The notes beneath the pieces were generated by a model. The model ran no database searches and was not told where the DNA came from. It was given only the letters and a program-made list of their open reading frames with translations. Shown piece after piece: positions 30,006-38,628 of a stretch of 64,000 nt of DNA (within the stretch, counting starts at the first letter, position 1; every line of letters starts with the position of its first letter). Position numbers and translations under genes: made by a program. Origin of the DNA: CAWBUW01 sp963792075 (lineage in GTDB: Bacteria > Chloroflexota > Anaerolineae > Anaerolineales > UBA4823); assembly GCA_963792075.1 (NCBI GenBank), contig CAWBUW010000012.1:2046001-2110000 (forward strand), read 5' to 3'.

Positions 30006-31928
30006 ATGCCCAACGAAAAAATATTCGTCATTTTATCCGACCCAAGTGTCGGTTCAATGCTGGAGCGTGCAGCATTGAAGCCGGCTGGCTATGATGTCAC
30101 GCTGGTGAACGATTTAGCAGTCGTGGATACGCTGTTGAAAACCAGCCCGCCAGACCTGGTAATCTTGGGGGATCTAATCCAAGAGAAGAACGGGTTAGAA
30201 GTCGGCGCAGCATGGATTGAACAGTATCCAGCCCTGCCGGTGATTTTGCTGGCGGCGAACCCAGGGGATGACACCCTGACGCAGGCTTTACGCCTGGGTT
30301 TTGCGGACTGCTTGCTGCCCCCCTTGCGGATTAATGACCTGGTCGGAGTGGTACAGAAGGGACTGCAATGGCGGAAACATTTGCAGGAATGGGCGGCATT
30401 GGAAGCGCGGCGCGGAACACGGGTTTTACAGCGCAGGCTGGATAGCCTGGAATCGCTGCAGCGCGTGGGCCGCTCGGTCACTTCGCTGTTGGACCTGGAC
30501 ACAATCTTAACCACGGTGGTGGATGCTGCGGTTGAGCTGACTGGCGCCGAGGAAGGCAGCCTGCTCCTGCTCGATGATGCCACGGGGGAACTGTACATGC
30601 GGGCAGCGCGCAATTTCCAGGAAGATTTCGTGCGCAAGTTCCGCTTGCCGATCCGTGATACGCTGGCAGGGCAGGTGGTACGGACTGGGAAACCCATCAC
30701 AATGCATGAGGAGACCCCGCAGAAGATCAAGACGGCCTACCTGGTGCACACCCTGATTTATGTACCCCTGCAGGTACATGGCCGGGTGATCGGAGTGTTG
30801 GGCGTGGATAATCGCCGCAGTGGGTCCCCTTTCCTCGAAGATCACCTGCTCCTGATCACGTCGCTGGCAGATTATGCCGCGATTGCAATTGAAAATGCCA
30901 GGGCTTATGCTCGCATTGAGCAAGAGCATAATAAGCTGGAGACGATCTTGACCCAGGTCGAGGATGCGGTGATCGTGGTAGATCACGAAGGGCGCCTGGT
31001 GCTGGCGAATCAAACTGCACGCGAAGCTTTCCACATGGAATCCGGCAATCTGGATGGCCGTCCCATCCTCGAAATTGTCAGCCATAAGGAGCTCTTGGAA
31101 ATCTTTGAGAATAAGAGCGGCTCTTCAACGCGCTGTGAATTAGCCCTGGAGGATGGTCGTGTCTTCAACACCCAGGTTACTTCGATCGAGGAAGTGGGTC
31201 AAGCCGTCACGATGCAGGATATTACGCAACTGAAAGAGCTGGACCGGATCAAGAGCGAATTTGTCAGCACCGTTTCGCATGACCTGCGCTCTCCGCTCAC
31301 CGCCATCCTGGGATACGTCGAGCTGATGGAGCGGGTCGGCCCAGTTACCGCGCAGCAGCGTGATTTTATCCGCCGCGTCCAGACCAGTGTGCATAATATC
31401 ACCACGTTGATCAATGATCTGCTCGAGTTGGGCCGCATCGAGGCGGGTTTTGACACTCGCAAAGAGATTGTATCCATCGGAACCATCATCCAGTTCGCCA
31501 CAGATGGGCTGAAAGAGCAGTTTACCGGCAAGGAACAGCACGTGGTGGTGAATATCTCTTCGGAAAAACCGATGGTATTAGGTAACCCGGTGCACCTGCG
31601 ACAAATGGTGAGCAACATGTTGACCAATGCCAGCAAGTTTTCCCCAAAGGGGGGGCAAATTAAGGTCAATTGTCGGGCTGAGGATGACCAGGTCATCTTA
31701 CAGGTGGTGGATAATGGTCCAGGTATCCCTCCTGGCGACCAACCCTATATATTTGATAAGTTCTACCGGGGCAGTAACGTAGGGAACGATGTACCGGGCA
31801 CTGGGCTTGGTTTAGCCATCGTTAAGTCGATTGTCGATGATCACCAGGGACGCGTCTGGGTGGAATCTGTTCCGGGACAAGGCACGAATTTCACCGTTGT
31901 GCTGCCCTTAGCGGATCACACGCTGTAA
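30006..31928 (+). CDS. Pseudo-receiver / GAF / PAS sensor histidine kinase
   Basis: 640 residues, no membrane segments: receiver-like domain (1-120), GAF (~150-300), PAS (~305-410), DHp (~415-480), ATPase (~520-638). The kinase part is intact: STVSHDLRSPL with the phospho-His, MLTNASKFSPKGG, DNGPGI and GTGLGLAIV. The receiver is degenerate: VILGDL has Gly at the Asp position, ILLAANPG lacks Thr and LLPPL lacks Lys. It shares the receiver-GAF-kinase plan with the gene upstream and may pair with that pseudokinase. No response regulator with an output domain is nearby. Confidence 0.88.
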   Translation: MPNEKIFVILSDPSVGSMLERAALKPAGYDVTLVNDLAVVDTLLKTSPPDLVILGDLIQEKNGLEVGAAWIEQYPALPVILLAANPGDDTLTQALRLGFADCLLPPLRINDLVGVVQKGLQWRKHLQEWAALEARRGTRVLQRRLDSLESLQRVGRSVTSLLDLDTILTTVVDAAVELTGAEEGSLLLLDDATGELYMRAARNFQEDFVRKFRLPIRDTLAGQVVRTGKPITMHEETPQKIKTAYLVHTLIYVPLQVHGRVIGVLGVDNRRSGSPFLEDHLLLITSLADYAAIAIENARAYARIEQEHNKLETILTQVEDAVIVVDHEGRLVLANQTAREAFHMESGNLDGRPILEIVSHKELLEIFENKSGSSTRCELALEDGRVFNTQVTSIEEVGQAVTMQDITQLKELDRIKSEFVSTVSHDLRSPLTAILGYVELMERVGPVTAQQRDFIRRVQTSVHNITTLINDLLELGRIEAGFDTRKEIVSIGTIIQFATDGLKEQFTGKEQHVVVNISSEKPMVLGNPVHLRQMVSNMLTNASKFSPKGGQIKVNCRAEDDQVILQVVDNGPGIPPGDQPYIFDKFYRGSNVGNDVPGTGLGLAIVKSIVDDHQGRVWVESVPGQGTNFTVVLPLADHTL

Positions 31929-31939
31929 TTTCTTGGTTA

Positions 31940-31979
31940 AACTATTTCGGGCAGGTAAAGCCTGCCCGAAATAGTTTTT
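31940..31979 (+). terminator. Terminator of the tandem kinase operon
   Basis: A perfect 16-bp stem AACTATTTCGGGCAGG with loop TAAAG and its complement is followed by TTTTT. It lies 11 nt after the kinase stop. Confidence 0.88.
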
Positions 31980-31990
31980 GATTTAAAATG

Positions 31991-32028
31991 GCCTGCGCCG
32001 GTGTAGTGAGGTTACTACCGGCGCAGGC
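31991..32028. other. GC-rich hairpin upstream of a small ORF
   Basis: GCCTGCGCCGGTGTAGT pairs with ACTACCGGCGCAGGC with one bulge. It directly precedes a perfect ribosome-binding site (AAAGGAGG at 32036-32043). It could be a second terminator or a structured leader for the small ORF. Confidence 0.55.
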
Positions 32029-32051
32029 TTTCGCCAAAGGAGGAAACAGCG

Positions 32052-32129
32052 ATGAGCTTTCGGATTGTCCTAGTCCCATCATCTACGCGTTATGATACTG
32101 CAAAGCGCCGAACTTTTCTATTGTCATAA
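32052..32129 (+). CDS. Possible 25-residue small protein or remnant
   Basis: ATG 32052 follows a perfect AAAGGAGG at 8 nt spacing and encodes 25 residues (start MSFRIVLVPSS, end RRTFLLS). The first residues resemble the start of a response-regulator receiver domain (M-x-F-R-I-x-V-V), so it may be what is left of a deleted regulator gene that once followed the two kinases. It may also be a genuine small protein. It is followed by the TTGT(C/G)A array. Confidence 0.4.
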   Translation: MSFRIVLVPSSTRYDTAKRRTFLLS

Positions 32130-32183
32130 ATCATATTTACTTTGTGACGAATTTCCCAAACCTTGTGACGTTTTGTCATAAAT
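32121..32183 (+). repeat. Helically phased TTGT(C/G)A repeat array
   Basis: Four same-orientation words begin at 32121 (TTGTCATAAAT), 32142 (TTGTGACG), 32163 (TTGTGACG) and 32173 (TTGTCATAAAT). Start-to-start distances are 21, 21 and 10 bp, close to whole turns of B-DNA. The region is AT-rich compared with its surroundings. It looks like an array of protein-binding sites. Neighbouring genes are convergent here, so it is not an obvious promoter region. Confidence 0.5.
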
Positions 32184-32196
32184 TAGGATGAAGTTG

Positions 32197-32209
32197 GGGT
32201 TGTCCAAAC
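32197..32209. repeat. Isolated GGGGTTGTCCAAA end word
   Basis: This 13-mer is identical to the left end of the palindrome at 2170-2282 but has no matching right arm here. It is probably a remnant. Confidence 0.45.
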
Positions 32210-32218
32210 CCTCAATCA

Positions 32219-32854
32219 TTACCTGTCATCGGAAAGATTGCTCAATATGCTATACCCGGAGGTCGGGCGGTTTTGCTTGCGCAATTGGCTCTGTCGCCAT
32301 TCCTGGTTAAAGTGATCCAATTCTTGGCTGAGTCCCATCCAGTCTCTGATCACCAACACCAGGCCTTTCCTTTCAGGAGAAAAGAACTGTTTGGGCAGAA
32401 ACATGCGCATGCTGCGTTGGTTGAATGGGTATTCACTTAAATCAACCACCACTATGGTCGCACCCAAGAAGGGTTCAAGGTAACTGCGCTCGCCGCCGCT
32501 CAGTTTTTGAGGGGAGAAGAGCGCCTGGAGTTGAGTCGCGCGAACATTGGTGACCCGCCGGTAAGAGACCTTAAGGCGCAGAAAGGGGGTGACAATGCGG
32601 AAATGGTCGGCAAATGGTTGCACATGTGCAGCGTTACGAGAGACCAGGGTAAATACGGCAATCGCCAGGGCCACAATTCCGCCGATGAATAGGGCCGCGT
32701 CCCCAAATTGGGTCAAGTCAGGCAGCAGCAGGCCTGAAAAGTACCAGCCTGCCATGAGTAACAACCCCAGGAACAAGGCAGCAGGCCAGATCCCATCCAT
32801 ACTGCGTTGGTACAAGAGCAAGACATAACGTTGACCACGGGTTTTAGCTTTCAT
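32219..32854 (-). CDS. Membrane protein with bacterial PH-like domain
   Basis: 211 residues. Two membrane segments (~20-42 and ~52-72) are followed by a beta-rich domain (~80-165) with FRIVTPFLRLKVSYRRVTNVRATQ, which resembles bacterial PH (YdbT-like) domains, and a basic C-terminal tail. The role is unknown. AAAGGA lies 9 nt upstream of the ATG. It starts 12 nt after the small kinase gene and is probably translated from the same mRNA, which hints that it works at the membrane with that kinase. Confidence 0.68.
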   Translation of the reverse strand: MKAKTRGQRYVLLLYQRSMDGIWPAALFLGLLLMAGWYFSGLLLPDLTQFGDAALFIGGIVALAIAVFTLVSRNAAHVQPFADHFRIVTPFLRLKVSYRRVTNVRATQLQALFSPQKLSGGERSYLEPFLGATIVVVDLSEYPFNQRSMRMFLPKQFFSPERKGLVLVIRDWMGLSQELDHFNQEWRQSQLRKQNRPTSGYSILSNLSDDR

Positions 32855-32866
32855 ATTATTAATCCT

Positions 32867-33712
32867 TTAGTTCGCTACGGGTAAACTGAACCAAAAAGTG
32901 CTGCCTTCTTTGAGCTTGCTTTCAGCGCCGATCTGTCCACCCTGGGCATGGACCAGCAGCATGCTGACATGTAGCGCCAATCCCCACCCTTGCAGCTCGC
33001 GCACGGCTTCGTCCTCTGAACGGAAGAAGGGTGAGAACAGTTTCTCCTGGTCAGATTCGTTGATACCAATACCATTGTCCTGGACAGAGAAACGTACCTG
33101 GCTTGGCTCAAGGGAGGCCGTGATGCTGATCTTGCCTTCAGCGGGGGTGTACATGTAGGCGTTTGTCAGCAGGTTGGCCAATACCTGGGTTAACCGGCTG
33201 GGATCAGCCTGCACGTGGGGCAGCGAAGCGGGCACATCCACCGTGAGCGCCTGTTTTTTCTCGTCAATTTTCCCTCGCAATCCTTGTAGCGCCTCTTCAA
33301 CGGCAGCGCCGGGCGAGACGGGCTTTGGGTTCAGCTTCAGGCGGCCAGTTTCCACGTAAGACATATCCGATAGATTGGCGATCAGAGCAGACATGCGTTC
33401 AACATTGTTGCGGATGACGTTGAGGAAATTCTTCTGCTGGTCATTTACCGGGCCAACAATCCCCTGGCGCAGCAGGTCGGTATATCCTTTGATGGAGGTT
33501 AGCGGCAGGCGTAGCTCGTGGGTGACCGTGGATGCGAACCTGCCTTTTGCCTGAACTGCTTCGTACTGGTCGGCAGCTTGAGCCTGGGCCAACGCCTCGG
33601 TTTGTTCCAGGGCTTGCTGGAGCAGGTCACGCGCAGAGTCAGGGAGTTGCTCTGTGTCCAGGCGTTCCAGCGTCGCTTTTAGAACAAAGAGTTGTTCAGC
33701 GGAATTTGGCAT
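32867..33712 (-). CDS. Soluble sensor histidine kinase, minimal
   Basis: 281 residues with a helical N-terminus (1-60) and then a complete kinase core: TVTHELRLPLTSIKGY with the phospho-His (~64), NLLTNAYMYTPAEG, DNGIGI and GWGLALHVS. There is no membrane segment or recognisable input domain, so the signal may come from a partner protein, perhaps the downstream PH-like membrane protein. GAGGTG precedes ATG 33712. It lies 34 nt downstream of the endonuclease III gene in the same direction. Confidence 0.88.
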   Translation of the reverse strand: MPNSAEQLFVLKATLERLDTEQLPDSARDLLQQALEQTEALAQAQAADQYEAVQAKGRFASTVTHELRLPLTSIKGYTDLLRQGIVGPVNDQQKNFLNVIRNNVERMSALIANLSDMSYVETGRLKLNPKPVSPGAAVEEALQGLRGKIDEKKQALTVDVPASLPHVQADPSRLTQVLANLLTNAYMYTPAEGKISITASLEPSQVRFSVQDNGIGINESDQEKLFSPFFRSEDEAVRELQGWGLALHVSMLLVHAQGGQIGAESKLKEGSTFWFSLPVAN

Positions 33713-33746
33713 AAATACACCTCGTCATCTGGCAACGGTAGCCCGC

Positions 33747-34433
33747 CTAAGCAGGGGGAGCGTGCAGAGTGGACTGTTGAAGGGAATAGTAGGCACAATC
33801 GTCCTGGAGCGGACAGGCCGGGCAGTTAGGTCGGCGTGCATGGCAGATCTCTCGTCCCAGGCGGATCAAGTTGAGATGAGCATTAGAGTAAGTGTCAGGC
33901 GGCAGCAGGCCGGCCAGATGGGTATGCGCTTGTTCGACATTCATTTTCTCGGGGCGCAAGCCCAGCCGTCCGCTGACGCGGTAGATATGCGTATCCACCG
34001 GGAAAGCGGGCTTACCCAGCGCAAACTGGAGCACGATGGCAGCAGTCTTGGGCCCCACGCCCTTAAACCTGGTCAGCCAGGCCGAAGCCTGCTCCCCGGG
34101 CATATCGGATAGGAAGCTTAGATCGAGCGAACCGCGTTCGGCGGTGATCTCCTGCAGCACATGCTGGATGCGCGGCCCTTTCTGGTTGGCCAGCCCAGCC
34201 GGGCGGATGGCCGCGACCACTGCCTGGGGGTCGGCATCGCGTACTGCTTCCCAGGTTGGGAAATGCTTACGCAGTGCTGTGAAAGCGCGGTCGCGGTTGG
34301 TGTCGTTGGTGTTTTGGGACAAGATGGTGGAGATCAGTTCGTCTAACACAGGGAGCGGGCTGCGCCAAAGCGGCTCGCCGTAAAACGCAAGCAGCTTTTG
34401 GTAGATCATAAGTGCCTGGTCTTGTAATGTCAT
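33747..34433 (-). CDS. nth: Endonuclease III family DNA glycosylase
   Basis: A 228-residue HhH-GPD glycosylase with a 4Fe-4S cluster. The helix-hairpin-helix FKGVGPKTAAIVL carries the catalytic Lys (~125), FPVDTHIYRVSGRLGL carries the catalytic Asp (~142), and the C-terminal cluster is C-x6-C-x2-C-x5-C (CHARRPNCPACPLQDDC). It removes oxidised pyrimidines and nicks the abasic site. It starts 6 nt after the asparaginase stop, an operon-like spacing. The Lys favours true endonuclease III-type activity over MutY. Confidence 0.93.
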   Translation of the reverse strand: MTLQDQALMIYQKLLAFYGEPLWRSPLPVLDELISTILSQNTNDTNRDRAFTALRKHFPTWEAVRDADPQAVVAAIRPAGLANQKGPRIQHVLQEITAERGSLDLSFLSDMPGEQASAWLTRFKGVGPKTAAIVLQFALGKPAFPVDTHIYRVSGRLGLRPEKMNVEQAHTHLAGLLPPDTYSNAHLNLIRLGREICHARRPNCPACPLQDDCAYYSLQQSTLHAPPA

Positions 34434-34439
34434 CCCGAA

Positions 34440-35534
34440 TTACCCCGCGCGCTGCAGCTTGAAGCAAGGACGGCCGCCGCCAACCTGGAGTTTGCGGAAA
34501 TTGTAGAGCGGGAAGGTAGGTCCGTATTCAGCCAGGGCCTCCAATTCGGCACCAGTAATGGCCCCAAGCTGGCGCAGGATTTCCAGCGTAACTGCCGGTC
34601 GAACTGCGCCGCGCTGGTCACCTGGCAGGTGGGTGCGGCTTTTAAGATCGCCATCGGAGACTTTAAAGACGATGCCCAGGGCAGGCGAGTTGGGACCCAT
34701 GGTACCGGGCAGTAAGCCCAGCGCCTGGTAGCCTTCCGCACCACCTTTGCATACGATCTTGCCTTGAGTGATCTGCATCAGGCGAGTGTCGAAGCTGTCG
34801 GGACCCCCGATCATATCCGGGTTGGTGGTCATCGCCTGTGTGATAGCCAGGCAGGCCTGGCGGCGGGGTTCGGGCAGGAGGTCCGGCTGGCACAGGCGGG
34901 CAAAAGCCAGCGCGGCGCTGCGCAGTGGAACGGCGAAGTTGGGTGCGGAACAGCCATCTATACCGATATTAACTTGATCTGGCGTGAGACCGCACATTTC
35001 GGCAAAGGTGGCAAGGATACGCTTCTGGATGGGATGGTTCCGGTCAATATACGGCTGATCTTCAAGGGAATAAGGCAAGCCGAGCATGCGAGCGAAGGCA
35101 ACCATTCCAGTGTGTTTCCCGGAGCAGTTGTGCCGGTTAGAGCTGAGGGCTTCGCCGCGCGCCGCCATGGCGTCTACCGTCGGTTTGTGCGACAGGGAGT
35201 GAACTCCGCACAGCAGGTCCCCTTCCTTGACCCCGGTCTTGGCCTGGATGCTGCGGGCTACTTGGACGTGGTCATCGGTTCCCGAATGCGAAGCGCACAT
35301 GAGCGCCAGCTCGCGCGGAGTCAGGTGGTAAGCCTGGGGACCACCATTTTCAACAAATGGCATTACCTGGAAAGGCTTGGCAGAGGAGCGCAGGTAGGTG
35401 GTCACGTTGGGATTGCCATGCCAGGCTACCAACTCACCGAGGTGGTTAGCAACGGCGATTGAGCCGTAGTGGATCGATTCGACGATATCGCCGCGGGTGA
35501 GTTCAAAGAAAGGAGCATAAGAAGTTTTGGTCAT
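34440..35534 (-). CDS. Asparaginase II family protein
   Basis: 364 residues matching the asparaginase II family of Rhizobium type, which is unrelated to the E. coli enzymes: LTRGDIVESIHYGSIAV at the start, RSSAKPFQVMP, MCASHSGTDDHV, NCSGKHTGMV with the Ser/Lys pair of this family, GIDGCSAPNFAVPL and the C-terminal KGGAEGYQALGL. It hydrolyses L-asparagine to aspartate and ammonia; the cellular location should be the cytosol, as no signal peptide is seen. The start is ATG 35534. Tight spacing with endonuclease III suggests one transcript. Confidence 0.9.
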   Translation of the reverse strand: MTKTSYAPFFELTRGDIVESIHYGSIAVANHLGELVAWHGNPNVTTYLRSSAKPFQVMPFVENGGPQAYHLTPRELALMCASHSGTDDHVQVARSIQAKTGVKEGDLLCGVHSLSHKPTVDAMAARGEALSSNRHNCSGKHTGMVAFARMLGLPYSLEDQPYIDRNHPIQKRILATFAEMCGLTPDQVNIGIDGCSAPNFAVPLRSAALAFARLCQPDLLPEPRRQACLAITQAMTTNPDMIGGPDSFDTRLMQITQGKIVCKGGAEGYQALGLLPGTMGPNSPALGIVFKVSDGDLKSRTHLPGDQRGAVRPAVTLEILRQLGAITGAELEALAEYGPTFPLYNFRKLQVGGGRPCFKLQRAG

Positions 35535-35589
35535 AGAGTTTTGAGTAGGCCTTCGTTTTTGAAATCCCTTGTGGGGTTGAATGGACAGA

Positions 35590-36444
35590 TTATTCTTGAG
35601 GCGTGTTTTCTGCCGGACGGTAATGCCGGGCAAAGTATTGCGCCAGGCCGTGGCGCAGCCGCTGGGCAAACTGATCTTCCATCTGAGGGGGATAGCTGAG
35701 ATCAGCCAGCAGCGCGGGGACCAGAGTTTCGGTTGCTTCGGGTGGGGTATCTCGGCGAGCGGTTTTCTCCAGCAATTTGAGCACGTGCTTGAGATGTTCA
35801 TACTGGGCATGTACGGCGGTAAACGGGACCGGCCCACCCCGTCCGCTGATGATTGTGTAATTCTGGTATGTTGCTTGCAGAGCCTCGATCGTGCCCAGCC
35901 ACTCGTGGAGGTCCGCCGAAGCCAGGAAGGGTGGTTGGTCAGCCAGAACGGCATCACCCACAAAGACGATCTTGGCTGAAGGGACAATGACCCAGATGGC
36001 ACCGGGCGTAGGGCCGGAGTGGTGTTCAAGGATGATTTCTGGTGTGCCCCAATGCAGGAACAGCCGGTCGGAAAAAGTGATGTCGGGCATAGCCCAGCGT
36101 GTGCCCACGGCGTCATCGTAAGTTTCCCACTCCGACCCGCTCTCGGCATTCTGGCCTTTGAAAATGGATGGGCGGCCGCGAAAGACCTGGGCGGTTTTCT
36201 GGTGGGCGATGATCGTGCATTCCATCACCCGCGACCCCAGCGTGCGGTCAGGGTGCGCGTCCAGGTTCACCAGCAGGCGGTTGGCATTACTGCCCAGGTT
36301 GAGCAGGGTGTTGCGCCAGGCGCGGCCATCTTCGGCGCGCAGGGGGGCGTCAATCATGATGGTGCCATGCGATGAGATGATGGCTCCCAGCGTGACACCC
36401 GAGGTCGCATTTTCGTAGTAGATACCGTGATCAATTTGCTGCAT
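35590..36444 (-). CDS. MBL-fold protein with altered metal site
   Basis: 284 residues with the metallo-beta-lactamase fold pattern: VTLGAIISSHGTIMIDAP, then NLDAHPDRTLGS at the place of HxHxDH, a His in EHHSGPTPG, FVGDAVL with the bridging Asp, and ISGRGG in place of the usual GHG. Two ligands (first His and last His of the main motif) and the late His appear changed to Asp, Arg and Arg. It may bind a different metal, or none. AAAGAG precedes ATG 36444. It is first in the run MBL-asparaginase-nth-kinase-PH protein. Confidence 0.78.
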   Translation of the reverse strand: MQQIDHGIYYENATSGVTLGAIISSHGTIMIDAPLRAEDGRAWRNTLLNLGSNANRLLVNLDAHPDRTLGSRVMECTIIAHQKTAQVFRGRPSIFKGQNAESGSEWETYDDAVGTRWAMPDITFSDRLFLHWGTPEIILEHHSGPTPGAIWVIVPSAKIVFVGDAVLADQPPFLASADLHEWLGTIEALQATYQNYTIISGRGGPVPFTAVHAQYEHLKHVLKLLEKTARRDTPPEATETLVPALLADLSYPPQMEDQFAQRLRHGLAQYFARHYRPAENTPQE

Positions 36445-36476
36445 ATTACTCTTTGTAGATTGAAATCAGTTTGGAA

Positions 36477-38576
36477 TTAAGGGGTTGATTCTGGGGTGGA
36501 AACCGGGACTGTGAAAATGAAACGTGCGCCAGCTCCCGGCTCGCTTTCAACCCAGATATGCCCGCCGTGGGCTTGAACGGCGAGTTTGCAATACGCCAGC
36601 CCCAGTCCCAGGCCTTTGGAGGCTTCACGGTTCTGAAGGCGGGTAAATTTATCAAAAATGCGCTCGTGTTCGGTTGCCGGGATGCCGGGTCCATCATCCT
36701 GGATCCAGATCTGCACCCAGTCCCCTTGCTGGGCTGCGCCTACGCAGATTTTGCTGCCAGAGGGGGAATATTTGGTGGCGTTTTCAATCAGGTTGGTGAC
36801 CACGCGGCGGATCATATCTGCGTCCACCAGGACGCTGGGCAAGCTGTCTGGCAGTTCCAGGCTTAACGATTGCTGCTTATTTTCGGCAATCGGGACAATG
36901 ATCTCATAGGCTTCATGGATAAGATCCAGCGCATTTGCGGGGCGGCGCGATCCAACGGGTTGTCCTGCTTCCAATCGGTTGATATCCAGCAGCGAATTGG
37001 TCAGGCGCTGGATGCGTTCCGTGGAGCGCAGCGCAATTCCTAGCAGGGAGCGAACAGTGGTGTCGCCATCGGCTGGGAGCATATTATCCAGCACATCGAG
37101 GCTGGAAACCACGTTGGCAAGCGGCGAACGCAGATCATGGTAGATCATTGAGATCAGGTCTTCACGCATGGTATCCAGGTTCTTGCGCTCGGTGATGTCA
37201 CGCAGGATCCATTGTATGTGGGAGATGTCTTCTACCTTGACCTGGCGTACCGAAACCTGGATGGGCACCTCGTGACCGCTGCGCGTGCGCAAGCGCAACT
37301 CATAAGAAAGTGTCTTGCCCACGCTCACATTCTCGTACTGCGCCCCCAGCAGCGCCAGGTCGGGTGTGTGGATCTGGGTGATGGTCAATTGACACAGGGT
37401 GTCTTTATCGTAATCCGTGGCATTAACCGCCTGGCGGTTGGCTTCGATGATTTTTCCGTCCCACCGGGTGATCAGGATGGGGTCAATGCTGTCTTCGAAC
37501 AGCTCCCGATAGCTCTGGTGAGCGGCTTGCAGGTGTTCGAATAACTGGGCGTTGCGCACAGCCGTGCCAGCCAGGCTGCCGATGCCGGTCAGGACAAGCA
37601 GAGCATCCTGGTCAAAGACCTTATTCTGGGGATTGATCGCCTCCAGGATGCCGATCACCTCGCCGCGGTAGCGCAGTGGAGCACAGGCGATGGCCTTGGT
37701 GGTAAAACCGGTGCGTTCATCGTTCTGAGGGTCAAAGCGTGAGTCGCTGTGGACATCATCAACTACGACGCCGCGGCCTTCCTGGGCGACCCAGCCGGCA
37801 ATCCCTGTGCCGACCTGGAACCGGACTTTGAGCAGCCGGTCCTTTGCCGAACCTGTAGCAGCGTGCACCACCAGTTCATTGCTTTGGGGATCGATCAGGG
37901 CCAACGTCACTGCCTCGACGCGCAGCGCCTGGCTGATTTGATCCATAATGCGCGCGAGCACATTCTCAAGGTTGAGGCTGCCGGTAATGATGGCGGCAGA
38001 CTCGGCCAGCGCGGTCATCACGCGCGCCTGGCGCTGGCTCTCAGCATACAGACGCGCGTTGAGCACGGCGATGCTGGCCTGGTCGGAAATGGCCTGGACC
38101 AGGGCCAGGTGGTCTTTGGTAAAGAACCCGGCCTTAGGATGGACGAGGGTCATCACCCCGGTCAGTCTCTCCCGCACCAGCAGCGGCGCGCTGACCGCAG
38201 AGCGGGGAGCAGTCTGCTCCTCTTTCTCATATTGGCGCTGCATCCAACGCTCATCCTTGCTGGTATCTTTGACGAGTGCGGAGGTGCGGTTGCGCACCAC
38301 CCATCCCGCCAGGCCATGATCGAGCATGACACGCAGGCGCTGGGTGGTGTGATTGTGGATAGTGTCACCGGTGATGATGGCGGACTCAACCGGTTTGCCG
38401 TTGTCGTCAATCACAATGATGCTGCCGCTGATGGCTCCTACAGATTTGATGGAAAGGAAAATGACGCGCTCAAGCACCGTGCGCAGATCGAGCGCAGTGG
38501 CTAACTCCCGGCTGATGTGATACATCAGCTCGAGTGAAGAGCGAGTCATTTCGGATTCTTTAGAAGGCAACATCAT
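36477..38576 (-). CDS. GAF-GAF-PAS sensor histidine kinase
   Basis: 699 residues, cytosolic. Two GAF domains (~15-175, with GLAGWVVRNRTSALVKD; ~195-345, with GIAGWVAQEGRGVVVDD), a PAS domain (~350-465), then a complete kinase core: MIYHDLRSPLANV with the phospho-His, NLIENATKYSPSG, DDGPGIP and KGLGLGLAYCKLAVQAHGG. GAF domains commonly bind cyclic nucleotides, haem or chromophores; no chromophore Cys is obvious. It lies 32 nt upstream of the MBL gene in the same direction. ATG 38573 is an equal alternative start. Confidence 0.92.
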   Translation of the reverse strand: MMLPSKESEMTRSSLELMYHISRELATALDLRTVLERVIFLSIKSVGAISGSIIVIDDNGKPVESAIITGDTIHNHTTQRLRVMLDHGLAGWVVRNRTSALVKDTSKDERWMQRQYEKEEQTAPRSAVSAPLLVRERLTGVMTLVHPKAGFFTKDHLALVQAISDQASIAVLNARLYAESQRQARVMTALAESAAIITGSLNLENVLARIMDQISQALRVEAVTLALIDPQSNELVVHAATGSAKDRLLKVRFQVGTGIAGWVAQEGRGVVVDDVHSDSRFDPQNDERTGFTTKAIACAPLRYRGEVIGILEAINPQNKVFDQDALLVLTGIGSLAGTAVRNAQLFEHLQAAHQSYRELFEDSIDPILITRWDGKIIEANRQAVNATDYDKDTLCQLTITQIHTPDLALLGAQYENVSVGKTLSYELRLRTRSGHEVPIQVSVRQVKVEDISHIQWILRDITERKNLDTMREDLISMIYHDLRSPLANVVSSLDVLDNMLPADGDTTVRSLLGIALRSTERIQRLTNSLLDINRLEAGQPVGSRRPANALDLIHEAYEIIVPIAENKQQSLSLELPDSLPSVLVDADMIRRVVTNLIENATKYSPSGSKICVGAAQQGDWVQIWIQDDGPGIPATEHERIFDKFTRLQNREASKGLGLGLAYCKLAVQAHGGHIWVESEPGAGARFIFTVPVSTPESTP

Positions 38577-38586
38577 CGCAGTTTCG

Positions 38587-38595
38587 AGTATAGCA
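38587..38595 (-). promoter_or_regulatory. Extended -10 promoter for the GAF-GAF-PAS kinase
   Basis: On the minus strand TGC-TATACT ends 10 nt before ATG 38576 (13 nt before ATG 38573). No ribosome-binding site is seen in between, so the mRNA may be near-leaderless. Confidence 0.6.
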
Positions 38596-38628
38596 TAAAT
38601 CTATAGGATTTCTTCTAGATGTTGGACA

